From Alviniconcha marisindica (lineage: Eukaryota; Mollusca; Gastropoda; Provannidae), in assembly GCA_018857735.1 (NCBI GenBank), contig JABMCL010000348.1:753501-817500 (forward strand): a stretch of 64,000 nt of DNA. Direction: 5' to 3'. The notes under the pieces are model-generated. The model ran no database searches. It saw nothing but the letters and a program-made list of their open reading frames with translations, and was not told where the DNA came from. Made by a program: the position numbers and the translations under genes. Shown here piece after piece: positions 31,235-43,185 of this stretch; position 1 is the stretch's first letter; each line of letters starts with the position of its first letter.

Positions 31235-31420
31235 CAATTCAGATGATGAGTTGTGGCTAGCCTGCAACAACAGGTCAGCAAAGAAAAGCCCTGTGGGGAG
31301 TCATTCGCTGGCTGCCAGCCCTTTGTGGATCCTAGGCAACAAAGGCAGAGACAAGATTGTCCAACAGCTGACTGGGACTGAACCAAGTACAAATCACAAA
31401 GGAGTTCTTGTCAACTGAGC
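31235..31420 (+). CDS. Possible terminal coding exon of an unknown gene
   Basis: After a ctgcacag acceptor-like site, an open frame reads EVNSDDELWLACNNRSAKK ... LWILGNKGRDKIVQQLTGTE ... GVLVN and stops at a TGA whose last bases belong to SINE family A. The composition looks protein-like (mixed polar residues, no repeats), but I recognise no family and no matching upstream exon between PARP1 and here. It could be an orphan exon, a pseudogene piece or chance. Confidence 0.25.
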
Positions 31421-31905
31421 TGGTTTGGCCTAGAGGTAAGGCGTTAGGCTGGTAAGCAGAAGGACCTTGGTTCAATACTGCTTCGGCTCTCCTTTCTCTT
31501 CAAAAAGGTTGTGGTTTGTGGACAGTCTTGTGACTTTGTCCATCACTTCCTTCTGAAACATTAAAATGTCTCTCATCGCTGCCCATCTTAATGCAGAAGT
31601 CATTCTGGTGGTGACAGTGTAGCGATATGTATATAATCTCCCTCTCCCCCCACCTCCATACTCCCTCCCTCCCCCTCCCTTCTCCTCGTCCCTAATAAGC
31701 CTTATGTTTACTTACTTACTGTCAACTGCCATTTTTGTTTAAGTATTGGCTTGGTTTAGAAATTTAATAGCACAACTGCCGAGAGGCTGGGTTTCCTGAT
31801 GGTACAAATCACAAAGGAGTTCTTGTCAACTGCCATTTTTGTTTAAGCATTGGCTTGGTTTAGAAACTTAATAGCACAACTGCTGAGAGGTTGGGTTTCC
31901 TGTTG
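31389..31905. repeat. ~100-bp tandem duplication, one copy split by a SINE
   Basis: acaaatcacaaaggagtt then cttgtcaactgccattt ... ggcttggtttagaaa ... gagaggctgggtttcct. Copy 1 is 31389-31417 plus 31729-31802; copy 2 is 31803-31905. Confidence 0.9.
31418..31719 (+). mobile_element. tRNA-derived SINE family A inside a tandem duplicate
   Basis: tttggcctagaggtaagg (A box) and ggttcaatact (decayed B box), ending gcc ttatgtttacttactta. Target duplication tgtcaactg at 31409-31417 and 31720-31728. The neighbouring tandem copy (31803-31905) lacks the SINE and shows the empty site. Confidence 0.93.
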
Positions 31906-32202
31906 GGGAAAAAACTATGTACATTTTTGGAACAAGATAATTTCCTCACAGGCAATGAAGAGTACAGTATACATCATGTTTTTGGATTGTTTTTATGCCA
32001 AACTGAGGCAGAGACTGGCTTTGTATAGCATTTATTGCATGAACAGCGAGACCTGTTGCCTGTACTTTATGCATGAACGGTGAAACTTGTTGAGATTGTT
32101 GTGGGCCCAGTGTGGCACACTTTTGCGTTTTTGCTGATGTAAATATTCATGTATGATGTGCACAATGTGACTGCACCGTAATTTTGCACTGATGTCAGTC
32201 GC

Positions 32203-32208
32203 AATAAA
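32203..32208 (+). terminator. Possible polyadenylation signal
   Basis: AATAAA followed by a T/G-rich stretch (cgttttgcttactcatgtgtg). It would suit the possible exon at 31235, giving a UTR of about 0.8 kb including the SINE. No independent support. Confidence 0.3.
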
Positions 32209-32343
32209 CGTTTTGCTTACTCATGTGTGTATCACTGTATGTGTCTAGGACCGTTTGTGCCCTTGGAAATTGCTGTTTATTCCTGATTCTTGCAGCTTCA
32301 CACACATAACACACGTACACGCACGCACGCACACACACAGAAG

Positions 32344-32733
32344 ATACCAAGGAGGCGGTCGGAAATTCCTGGGACATTTTAAACACCATTTTGTGTCACA
32401 AGTATAATTAAAATTGATCAAACACGTAAATATCTAGCGAATGGAGGCAAAATTTCAAAAAAGTTAGTTTAAGTCTGTAAAAAGGCGAATCTTTCGTACA
32501 CAATCGAGTGCTTTGCCGACATCAGCACGGAGGAAGCGTGCACGTCGTTATTCGGAAACTATGTCTACATCAAACATCAATGGCGCATACGCATACTGTA
32601 AGACACAAATGTGATACAACTCTCGTTGCGAATCTGGCTTTATTTGCATGATACGAGTGGATGATTCTGATGATATTTGTGATCCAAATGTCGTTTAAAG
32701 TGTCCCAGGAATTTCCGACCGCCTCTTTGGATA
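32344..32733. mobile_element. MITE family M, ~390 bp
   Basis: Inverted ends: ggaggcggtcggaaattc then ctgggacatttt on the left; aaagtgtcccaggaattt then ccgaccgcctc on the right. A second copy with the same interior is at 40925-41358. Confidence 0.88.
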
Positions 32734-33552
32734 TTACCTGCGTCCTGTTTTTTTAAAATATTGACTGAGTCGTTGACGAAACTTGCCCAGTTTTGAAAGT
32801 AAAGGGCCAGGCAAAAGCGTCGAACTCGGTCGTCGTGGATTCGACCACGACGTTGATTGTGGCAGCTGTCAGTTTTTCAGTTTTGCGCTGGCGGCGAATA
32901 CGATAAACGCAGCCAAAAATAATCCTCGCCTTCAAATCTTTTCTGAAACTGTTCCCCTTGTTGGCATAATGCTGTTTGGAAAATGTTACGATAACGCTAC
33001 TATGCCTTTACCTGGATGTCGCTAGCAGACGACATGCAGGACGCTGGGCATGCGCTCCAGATAACGGAAGTAGGCTACGTAATTACCGCCAGTTTAAACC
33101 ATCCAAACGAGAATAACAAACAGCTGAACCTAAAGCAGATAAGCCTAAGTGTCCCGCATCTCCTTTTTCACCGTTTAAGTGTTGTTTTGTAGTTTGGAAA
33201 GGGGGGTGGGGTGGGGGCTAACCCCCCAAATCGCATGTTTTATCGTAATAGCGTTCTTTTTAACTTTTTTTTATTTTTTATTTTAATGTGTGGATCGCGC
33301 GCTAAACAGCTAAGAAATGGCGCCTATGTCAGCTTAAATGCGTGTGGCCTCTCGACCACGTTATGTAGAATGTCACAGTAGCATTTCGTAAACCTCGAAG
33401 ACTGCTTGATTAAGACCAACAATGTAGACAATTGTACAACTGTCCGTCTTTGCCGATAGAGCCGGCAAGGCTGCGAATCCAACTCAAAAGTGCCCGGTAA
33501 GTCTTTCAAACACTTGGGCCTTGTCGGACCTTGCGGAGCGTTCAAGTTCAGT

Positions 33553-34090
33553 GTTGCGTTACGTCCACAGAGACCATAAGGACTGTTAGGGACCGGGAGC
33601 CCGCATAGTTCCTGCGGTCCTCTGAGTGTCCGTCCCACGCCTCCTGGTCGTAAGCAAAGAAAAAGGAGAATGCACAATTGCCCAATACGATTCAGGACTG
33701 TGTGAGAGCGAGTGGCCGGTCCTGAGTGTCCGTCCTAACGAGCCTTCTGGTCTCCGTGGACGTAAAGAATATTGAAGCCCGTGTTCTTGGCGATTGCGTC
33801 CTGAGCTGTCCCTAAAGCCTACTGACATCCGTGGACATGAAACACTTATCACACCTCTCGGCGGACAGCTCATCTCAGGACATAGATTTCCAGGAGCCTG
33901 GTGTGAGAGTGGCGAGGTGGCCGTCCTGGGCTGTCCGTCCTAACGAGCCTTCTGGTTTCCGTGGACGTAAAGCTATACTGAACTATGCTTCGGCATAGGT
34001 CTCAGCTTGTCCCTAATATGTCAACCGACATCCGAGGCATTAAACAACACAACAGCGGGAGCCCTCGACTCTCACGAAGCTCCTGAGCTC
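33553..34090. mobile_element. Cluster of SINE family B copies in both orientations
   Basis: 33553-33660 is an inverted tail piece (acgtccacagagaccata). 33690-33850 and 33892-34060 are forward copies (gtgtgagag, ccgtcctaacgagcctt, tttccgtggacgtaaag). 34060-34090 is an inverted head (ctctcacgaagctcctga). The forward pair looks like repeated insertion in one spot. Confidence 0.8.
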
Positions 34091-34109
34091 TCCCCTCGGA
34101 CACGTTAAT

Positions 34110-34110
34110 A

Positions 34111-34145
<35 letters not shown>
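34110..34145. repeat. (CA)n microsatellite
   Basis: About 36 bp of CA between the SINE B cluster and LINE X fragment. Confidence 0.9.
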
Positions 34146-34148
<3 letters not shown>

Positions 34149-34164
34149 GCTTCATCAATGAGCT

Positions 34165-34545
34165 GATTGTTCAGTTCAAGATAGTATCTATACACTCGGA
34201 AAAATCCATAATATATGCGTTTCACCCAGTCTCTGAGACGTTTCTCCAACGTTGCCGTTGAAACGGTTCCAATGTTCGTCTGACTGACAATGACCTTCTC
34301 TCCTCCTTTCAAGGAAGATCGTCTGGCGGTTCCTCTTTTCACGCCTGTCGCCTCCAGAAGAAAATGATGTGACGTCCTTCGCTTTGTGCCTGCAGGTAGT
34401 GTCTCAAGCACCTCAACACTTCAGATCTCCCGAGACGTAAACCACTTGCAATAGTTGCTTTGCCCGCCAGTCTATCTGCTCGGCCGTTTTCTTTCACTCC
34501 GGCATGTCCAGAATCCGCAGGAGTTTTCCAAGGTGGATGTGTAAC
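34165..34545 (-). mobile_element. LINE family X, 3' fragment with ORF end
   Basis: The - strand frame contains TLEKRLRDWVKRIYYGFFRV near its end, the C-terminus of the LINE X ORF. The right part matches the 5530-6005 copy (ctgctcggccgttttctt). Confidence 0.75.
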
Positions 34546-35595
34546 ATTGACGTAATCATGCTAGTCTGGGCTTTCGGCCATTACTACACTTTTCACTTTG
34601 TGTAGCATGCTCGTTGAATCTACGTGGGACGATGGCATGTGTGGTCTGACTGCCGTTGTATTGAGTATACTGTAATAATTTAAATTGATATAAAAGCAAA
34701 TTTTCGTACAAAACCTCAGAATTTAATTTGCACTTTCTCATCAATTAACTATTCCGTTGCATGGTACAGAATAACTATTTCAGAGGGAAAAAAATTGAAA
34801 CCCAGGCCTGTAATCTCATTCACAACAATTCCTAGGTCTTTCGCCAGCATTGAGCAGATCACAAACTGCTGTCAGGCCTGTGGCTCACACGAACCTGTGT
34901 TAAAGTCAGGATGACCAGGGTATTTTGCGATGAAAATGTGTACAACAGTATGCGCTGCGCACTGCTGTTGACTACGTACAGTGATTTTGTCGAAACACAA
35001 CTCTGCGTCATTCAAAGTAATAGGATGCTGACCCCCCCCCCCCCCCCCCCCAGCCTGGTGACAGATGACGCGCATGTCGGATGTGTGTCAACACTCGGTG
35101 ATATACTGCGATTGCGATGACTTGATTAACGCGTTTCACGCACGTGCACGAGCATACACACACACGCGCAGAGGGAGAGTACTAGGATCGCACCAAAACT
35201 TTCCGGATATTTGTTACTGATTCTCCGAGATATTTATATTTATAACCGTCATGGTTGTCTGGGCGACACTCATGACAAAACGTTTTATATATATATTCTG
35301 AAGGGGCTTCTCGTGTTGTAAGCCTTAATATAGTCGCGGAACATCTCGACTAAAATCACGTCTTCAGAACTCAAACGCAAAATAATATTAAATAATATCA
35401 TTATCATTGTAAATTACAAGGATGATACTGCCGCAAAGTGACATTAAAATGGACAGGGATTTGTCTTGGTGACGTTCTGTTTATACAGAGCATTAATAAA
35501 TACACAAAACATTACAATTCGCCATGTATAAAAATTATAAATAAATAAAATTTGAATTCATCAGTGTAACAATCTCATTCCGCCAATGTAAGCTG

Positions 35596-35629
<34 letters not shown>

Positions 35630-36097
35630 TCCGGTGCCGATGCCTGCCATGTACAAGAAAGATTCCTGACACTGAAAGTGGCCGTTATCCTGCAGTTCGC
35701 TGTGAGATGCCAGAAGGAAGATGGTGTTCAAGTACCCGTAGGAATCTGTAGCCTACCCGTGCAACGATAAACCCACACGGAATGCGGTCACACCCTTACT
35801 GCAGAGAAACTCACCGGTACATTTTCGGTTTTCTGGACGATATTAGCGACGTTTATGCAGGCTGTAATGCTGACGAAGCGTATTACTGAACGCATTACAC
35901 GAGAGAGAAAAAGAAAAAGAACAAAAAATCTTGTTTCTGTCTGTCTGTCGTGCTGTCTTTTTGTTGTTGTTTTTCCTTCCAATTTTCCGCCTCTTCTTAC
36001 TTTAGTCTTCTTCTATTTCTTCTTTTTTCTTTTCTTCCCCCCCCCCCCCCCCCCCCCCTCTCCCTCCTCCACCCCCTACTCTCTCTTTCTTTGCTCT
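34546..36097. other. No gene seen; AT-rich intergenic DNA
   Basis: Contains a 20-bp poly-C run (35032-35051), a CA microsatellite (35600-35626) and a 22-bp poly-C run (36037-36058). No open frame with protein-like composition. Confidence 0.7.
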
Positions 36098-36340
<243 letters not shown>

Positions 36341-36513
36341 ACATGTACTGATATCTAAGTTAAAAGGGTATAATGGCTGCACGATTCAGTGTCACCATCT
36401 CGTTGGTGACAAAACGTGCAGGCATCGCTGCACGTTTTAGTCACCTTGCCGCAATTTACGTTCCTATATATAGTGAGATGATAGGGTATCATGGTTGGGT
36501 ATCATGTTTGCAG

Positions 36514-37005
36514 AGCTCAGGAGCTGTGTGAAAGTCGAGACGGACGTCCTGGGCTCCCCGTCCCTAAAAGTCCGTACGGTTTCTGTGGACGTGAAGCAAC
36601 ATTGAATTTGAACCCTGCATTTCAGAGCTCCGGAGCTGTGTGAAAGTCGTGGCGGCCGTCCTGGGCTCCCCGTCCCTAATAATCATCTCTCTCCTCTTTC
36701 AAGAAAAAACTGAAAACACTTTTTTTTTTTTTTTTTTTTAAAGAACGCTTCTCTCTTGGTTTGTGAAACACCTTTTCTGCACAGTTTGACTATTGAGTGG
36801 ATGTGTGTATGTAGAGGCGGTGGTGTCAATATGATTACTGATGTTCTGTACAGTGTAAATTTGTACATACTTTTTTGTGTAAAGCGCTTTGAGCTAAGTC
36901 ATGTTATGGACATTGCGCTATAGAACTGCTATGTATTGTTATGATTATTATTATTATTTCCTTATACGGTTTCTGTGGCTGCAAAGTAACATTGAACCGT
37001 ATCAT
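36514..37005 (+). mobile_element. SINE family B short variants, one split by a CR1-like LINE
   Basis: 36514-36615 is one short-variant SINE B. A second starts at about 36622 and breaks off at ccgtccctaata (36683); its missing end (acggtttctgtggctg, attgaacc) resumes at 36962. The insert 36686-36958 is a CR1-like tail (LSSFKKKLKT, then aaagcgctttgagc and ATT repeats). Confidence 0.8.
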
Positions 37006-37157
37006 GTTTTGCCCATAAGCCTACTAATGCCACCGAAATGAGTGTGAATCAGTCCTTACAAGTGTTGGACCTTGGAACATGACTGAGAGTCACAAACCTT
37101 TACAACTGTAAAATGATGGTGACATGAATGAAAGTCACACATTTATGAAATGTCGTG

Positions 37158-37168
37158 TGCGCGCGCGC

Positions 37169-37224
<56 letters not shown>

Positions 37225-37266
37225 GTTGCGTGTGTGTGTGTGAGCGCGCGTGCGCGCGAGTGTGTC

Positions 37267-37330
<64 letters not shown>

Positions 37331-37397
37331 TGTACACGTGTGTGTGCGTGCGTGCGTGCGTGCGTGTGTGCGTGCGTGCGTGCGTGCGTGCGCGCGC

Positions 37398-37428
<31 letters not shown>

Positions 37429-37446
37429 AGAGAGAGAGAGAGAGCG
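37158..37446. repeat. Compound (TG)n/(TGCG)n/(GA)n microsatellite, ~290 bp
   Basis: Alternating purine-pyrimidine throughout, with GC and TGCG blocks, so a strong Z-DNA candidate. 37447-38055 shows nothing recognisable. Confidence 0.93.
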
Positions 37447-38056
37447 CACGCATATGAACCGATCAGAGAAAAAATATGCAAAACATTTTGCTGATTCTAA
37501 TCTGATGGTTTTCGCTCCAAGTTACTCGGGCGAAGAGAGAAACAGCGCACTGACCTTCAGAATGTCAGACAGGTCATCAGTGTAGAACATCCTCGTATTG
37601 TGTTTCCCTGCTCGAGGTCAAAGGAACTAACTGTAGGGCAGTGAGTGTAAGCAACGGGGTTTGCGCTGGCTGGGGTAAAAACTGTGTACTTTAAAGGAAC
37701 TAGCCTTCACATATTGTTTTGATATCTAAGGAATGAGTGAACATTCTTTTGATATTTTAGTTATGATTTGTCTGTTGCATTTTTTTCTTTTTTTTTCTTC
37801 TTCTCCATCTGCCGGCTAAAAAACGAAACAACAACAACAATAATAACAACAAAAACCCAATCATTATAAGTTACAAATAGACTGGGTAAAACCCAATAGC
37901 CTGACCACACATTTCAATCCTGGACTTACATGTTTTCTAGAATGCTGCAATACATCATCAAAAGTACACTCCATTGTGTACTCCATTTTGTACAATCCAA
38001 AACAATAAGTGACAAAATTAAAAATGATTTTCCCCCGTGAATGTACGCGAAACAAA

Positions 38057-39060
38057 GCTTCTGGTGTACTATTCGTGACGCCAAAGACATTTTGATGACG
38101 TCAAAATAAAGCACGGGAAAAGAACACACAACGCGATAATCAGCTCGTGAAACAAGAGTTAGGCCTATTTATGGTGTCAATTTTTTTTAAATTTTTTTTT
38201 TTTAATCACCTTATAAAGCCGATATAAAATCAACGGCATGTTCGATGGAGAGAAAAAAACGTTTACTGCGGATCATGTTCGTTTAACCTGCTCCAAGCAC
38301 ACGAGAAGTTTAGCCTGCGAAGGAGAGTTCCTTTAACGCTTGACAGAAGTCTGCCTGTTTACTGCGGATCATGTTCGTTTAACCTGCTCCAAGCACACGA
38401 GAAGTTTAGCCTGCGAAGGAGAGTTCCTTTAACGCTTGACAGAAGTCTGCCTGTTCAGCTGTAGTATGTTCACAACACAGGCACAGAAGAAATGTTCGAG
38501 TGTGTTCAGGTTTGCACATACCTCAGCATCAGGACCTTAGTTGTCATAGATATGAGTTCTAAGTAGCCGGAGCGGGTTGTCCGTGCAATCCGTGCATTGG
38601 CGCACTGCCGAGACATTCGCATGCATGTGAATCTGAGTGCGCGCGCACGTGAGTCTATAGTTAACATACTTGAACACAATGTGTGTGATTCCTAGGGCGC
38701 AGTGGAGAAGAAAAGTCCTTTTTAATACTGGCAACATTACGTTACTCGCCCGGAAGCAAAAACACAGGCTTCTGGTGTTCTATTCGTGACGCCAAAGACA
38801 TTTTGATGACGTCAAAATAAAGCACGGGAAAAGAACACACAACGCGATAATCAGCTCGTGAAACAAGAGTTAGGCCTATTTATGGTGTCAATTTTTTATT
38901 TATTTTTTAAATCACCTTATAAAGCCGATATAAAATCAACGGCATGTTCGATGGAGAGAAAAAAACGTTTACTGCGGATCATGTTCGTTTAACCTGCTCC
39001 AAGCATACGAGAAGTTTAGCCTGCGAAGGAGAGTTCCTTTAACGCTTGACAGGCCTATAT
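38057..39060. repeat. ~290-bp direct duplication with an inner ~92-bp tandem repeat
   Basis: gcttctggtgtactattc ... gacgtcaaaataaagcac ... gttcctttaacgcttgac occurs at 38057-38345 and 38768-39052. In the first copy the part from tttactgcggatcatgtt to tctgcctg is repeated once more (38350-38455). Confidence 0.88.
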
Positions 39061-39654
39061 ATATTATTATTATTATTATTATGCGTACCGAGAAAGATAA
39101 CTATCAACCGACGAGCAGCAACGTAAATAATGATCATGCACTTCGGCCAGTTGCTGTTGACAACAGCTGGTGCATCTAGGCCTGTGTAAATATAGTCGCA
39201 TCTGGGTCAGCACGGTGTGCGATAAATCACCACGACACTTCCCCCCTCCCTCCTCCCTCCCGCACCAATAGCTGGCGTAATATTTATTTACATTCTGCCT
39301 GACACACCCGCCACTCCAACTAAAAGCAAAGTAATGGACGTAATTATAAAATCAATTATACTTTCATTAACCCTCCTTAAAGGAGAGAGAGGGGGAGAAA
39401 GAGACAGACAGACAGAGACAGTGAATACGTTTCTAATCCAACCAGTATTTGAGTTCAAAGGTATCTTCATGCGAAATTCGATGGGGGGGGGGTGGGTAGA
39501 CTTTCTTTTATAATTTATTTTATTGTAGGCTGCAGTTCAGTTTAATTTAACAGCTGAATTAAAGAGCTCCCATCCTGTATCGGATGAATGCGCTGTGAAA
39601 TTACAGACTGTCTGGCGCATAAGGAACGTAAACAGAACGATGTGTTCCTCTGCG

Positions 39655-39659
39655 TGTGT

Positions 39660-39718
<59 letters not shown>

Positions 39719-39861
39719 AGTGTGTGCGCGCGCGCGCGTGCGGACACAGTTCTTTGATAGATCGCTACGGATAAATGCGATGTGCTATTACAGACCCTTT
39801 GACACATAAGGATCGAGCGTAATCAGTAGGGTATGTGACTGCCACTTTAACTCCTCCCCCA

Positions 39862-39930
<69 letters not shown>
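39655..39930. repeat. (TG)n and (TC)n microsatellites
   Basis: TG/GCGC at 39655-39740 and TC at 39868-39928, separated by 130 bp of unique DNA. Confidence 0.92.
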
Positions 39931-39932
<2 letters not shown>

Positions 39933-40323
39933 TGTGCCTTTCAGTTATCTCAAGATGGCACTTCGCTCCCGGCGGTGTCCGCGGGCACACCGAGTCGACA
40001 GTGTAGCGTCTGGGTTTTCCGTTTTCCAGCGAGGTGTTCCGAGATGCTGATCTAAAACTGCTTCCGAGGCCAATCTGTGTACGACTTTGTCCTTGCAACG
40101 AGCAGTGCAGTATAGAGGCCGGAATTTATGGCAAACCGTGACAAAGACACTTGCTGCGTGTATCCGTTGGCGGGAGGTCACCAGGGTCAGGGTCACAAAC
40201 TGGGACAAGCTAAACCCAGTCCGCCACATTTAAAAAAAACCTAACTAACTAAAAACCTGGACCGATTATGATTATCATTCCTTATCGTTGTTTTTATGTA
40301 GGGAGCTTTATACTCCGATTGCG

Positions 40324-40483
40324 GCAGAGATGGCACATAAAAGGATAGCCCTTAGGATAAAAGGATAGCGCTTTGATCATAAAAGGATTATTATTATTAA
40401 CGGAAATTTGTAAAGCGCCTACCTTGCGGCTCAAAGCGCTATCCTTTTATCCTAAGGGCTATCCTTTTATGTGCCATCTCTGC
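40324..40483. repeat. Perfect 53-bp inverted repeat with 54-bp spacer
   Basis: Arms 40324-40376 and 40431-40483 are exact reverse complements (gcagagatggcacataaa through gatagcgctttga). The spacer has ATT repeats and gtaaagcgcctaccttg, a LINE-tail type sequence. Confidence 0.93.
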
Positions 40484-40829
40484 ATTATTATTATTATTAT
40501 TATTAGCGTGCTTTCTTAGGATGACAGGATCCTGCAAAAGTGAGAGAAGGGCAGGTATGAAACATAACAATGACAATAATTATAGGCGAGTCTTTAAAAG
40601 CTATTAGGAATACAGCTTTCGTGGATGTAATGATTTTCTCAGCGCATAACTGTTAGGAGTAACCTACGACCGACGCAGCCTGGCCAAGTTAACAAAAGCA
40701 CAACAACGCAGAGTAGGTGATCGTGTGACAAGGATAACAAAGGTAGGTGTGTGGATAGCTGAGTTCATTCAAGGCCACAGTGACTGTGTGCGGTGTCTTC
40801 GACCAGAAGAGACACATGAGACTGAGACT

Positions 40830-40851
40830 TGGGTGTGTGTGTGTGTGCGTG

Positions 40852-40887
<36 letters not shown>

Positions 40888-40893
40888 TGTGTG

Positions 40894-40925
<32 letters not shown>
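40830..40925. repeat. (TG)n/(TGCG)n microsatellite
   Basis: It replaces the left terminus of the MITE that follows. Confidence 0.92.
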
Positions 40926-40929
<4 letters not shown>

Positions 40930-41358
40930 CCTGGGACATTTTCAACGCCATTTTGTGACACAAAAATCATTAAAATCAACCAAACAGGTTCATATCTAGC
41001 GAATGAAGCCAAAATTTGTACCAAAAGTGACTTTGATTACAGTCCGTAAGAGGTGAGTACACGATCGATTGTTCTGCCGACATCAACACTGAGGAAGCGT
41101 GTGTGTCGTTACTCTGAAACAAGATCTGGATCAAACGTCAAGTCAGTGATGCACACGCATACTGAAAGACGCAAATGTGATAAAATTACAGATATAGAAT
41201 AATATTCTATATCTGTGGATAAAACTCACTTTTTGTTGAACAATTTGGCCCTATTTTCCTTGATAATGACTTTGTGTGGATGATTCTGATGAGATTTGGG
41301 GCCTAAAATGGCGTTTAAAATGTCCAAGGAATTTTCGACTGCCTCCGTAATTGGATAT
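40925..41358. mobile_element. MITE family M, second copy
   Basis: The interior matches 32344-32733 (atatctagcgaatgaagc, cgacatcaacactgagga, gatgattctgatgagatt) and the right end is tcgactgcctcc. The left end is lost into a TG microsatellite. It contains a 29-bp near-palindrome at 41188-41216. Confidence 0.82.
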
Positions 41359-41934
41359 TAACTTGTTTTTGTTTAGTTCTTATCCAAGCAGTCGAGACGT
41401 GTGATCGTTGCATTTTGTGTGAACATGGCGATGGACATCATGATTTAATGCAACTCAGGTAGATGCAAGGGAGGTAACAGACGATTTTCCTTCCTCCGCA
41501 ATTGAAAACTGAATTTTAGCGTTCCTTCGGGTGCTGTTTTTAATAGCGAGATCTTTGAAATTAGCATATGATGATACTCCGAGTTTTATACCTTCATACC
41601 GGGTTTTCATGACCGTGGCCAGTTTTCAAGGTTGTAGAGTTTCAACGAAACAGTGAAAGCTGTGTTGTTTTTTTGCCGTGTTTTGGGTGCCAGTCGACTG
41701 ATTCGGGGCTAGGTCCTCCAGTTTTACTTCGGGTTTATTCGACTTCTTTCAAACCTCTGTCTCAGTGTCTGTTGCTGTTCATCTCTCTCAATCTCTCCCA
41801 GTCCCCCCACCCCTTCCCCCGGCCTCCCACCACTTCTCTCCCCGTCTCTGTCTTTCTGCCTGTCGTTGTTTGTCTATCTTCCTGTCTGTCTGCCTGTCTG
41901 CCTGTCTCCTTCCCCCTTCTCTCTCTCTCGCTCC

Positions 41935-41965
<31 letters not shown>

Positions 41966-42760
41966 ACCTCCTCTCTCTGTGTCCTCCCCTCGGGGAAAGC
42001 CACTCGAGAAACCTGATGAGAAATGAAACAGAAGCAAGTAAATTGCGTTTACCTAGGGATTCAGACTGGATGCACGGACTTGCAAGGAGACACTTGAGCT
42101 TGCCAGCATTGCCGTGACAGAGACAGAAATCGATTTGACCCTTGATGTGTGTGGAAGAGAGAGAGAGAGAGAGATGGGGGTGAGGGGAGGGGGGGGGGGG
42201 CAGAGACGCTGAGGGCAAGAAAGGAGGCTTGACCATGATGTAGGACTGGCTGAAGATTGCCCGAAGGCCGTCGCTGTTTGTTGGTTTCCTCTTAGATACA
42301 CTCTCTAGTTTCTCTTCGCATAGCCAACCACACTGACAGCAGCAGCAAAAGCCCCTTCCGTCCGACATCCGCCTATAACACCTTCATCCGTGAAAACTAA
42401 CCTTAGCGTATTCCGATTTTTGCTGCTTCTTCAATTTTAGGGCCTAGGATCACTGCACACCACAAATGGAGGGCCATTTCGGTGATGAAGGACAGAAAAC
42501 ACACAAAGCTGAACGTTGTGTCGCTCTGTCAATTTTGTTGACATTTCATATTTTCCTGAACAAAGAGTTTACTAGTTTACTATCACCCCCCCCCCCCCCC
42601 CCCCTTCTCCACCCCCCACCCCCTTTCCTCTGAGATCTTCGCGCTGTCTCGTTATGGTTATTGGAAAGCAGTCAGCTTGCATCGTAGAAATCTCCATTTC
42701 AGCAATTCTAGGCACTCCATGATCGTTCTGATTCTCGAGCAAAGTAATATGACATCATAA
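41359..42760. other. No gene seen; pyrimidine- and poly-C-rich intergenic DNA
   Basis: Contains TC/CT-rich DNA at 41750-41990 with a poly-C/CA junction, a G run near 42188 and a poly-C run near 42587-42604. Open frames here are low-complexity. Confidence 0.7.
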
Positions 42761-42765
<5 letters not shown>

Positions 42766-42847
<82 letters not shown>

Positions 42848-42962
42848 CCTCTCTCTCCCTCTCTCTCTCCTCTCTCCCTCTCTCTCTCTTCCTCTCTCTC
42901 TCTCTCTCCCTCTCTCCCCTCTCTCTCTCTCTCTCTCTCGCTCTCTCTATATATATATATAC
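42766..42962. repeat. Long (TC)n with (AT)n end
   Basis: About 180 bp of TC with scattered breaks, ending in tatatata. Confidence 0.93.
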
Positions 42963-43185
42963 ATAGCGCAGAAAAGACCAGATCAAATTTCAGTCCGGCA
43001 CATCTTCAGCTTCTCAAGGCTTGACAACGATCTCTCTCACCCTGCGACATCCTTCATGCCCCGGCCGACCCTTCTCTTTTACTATGAGTTATTTGACACA
43101 AGCTTCAGGACAAATTCCAGTTCAGTATCAGCCTCCAGCTTTGCAAGGCTTGACAACCGTCGGTCTCTCCCTGCGACATTCTTAA

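Noticed and set aside
33324..33873. Minus-strand frames near 33.3-33.9 kb as genes
   Set aside because: They fall on SINE family B copies and have no recognisable domain.
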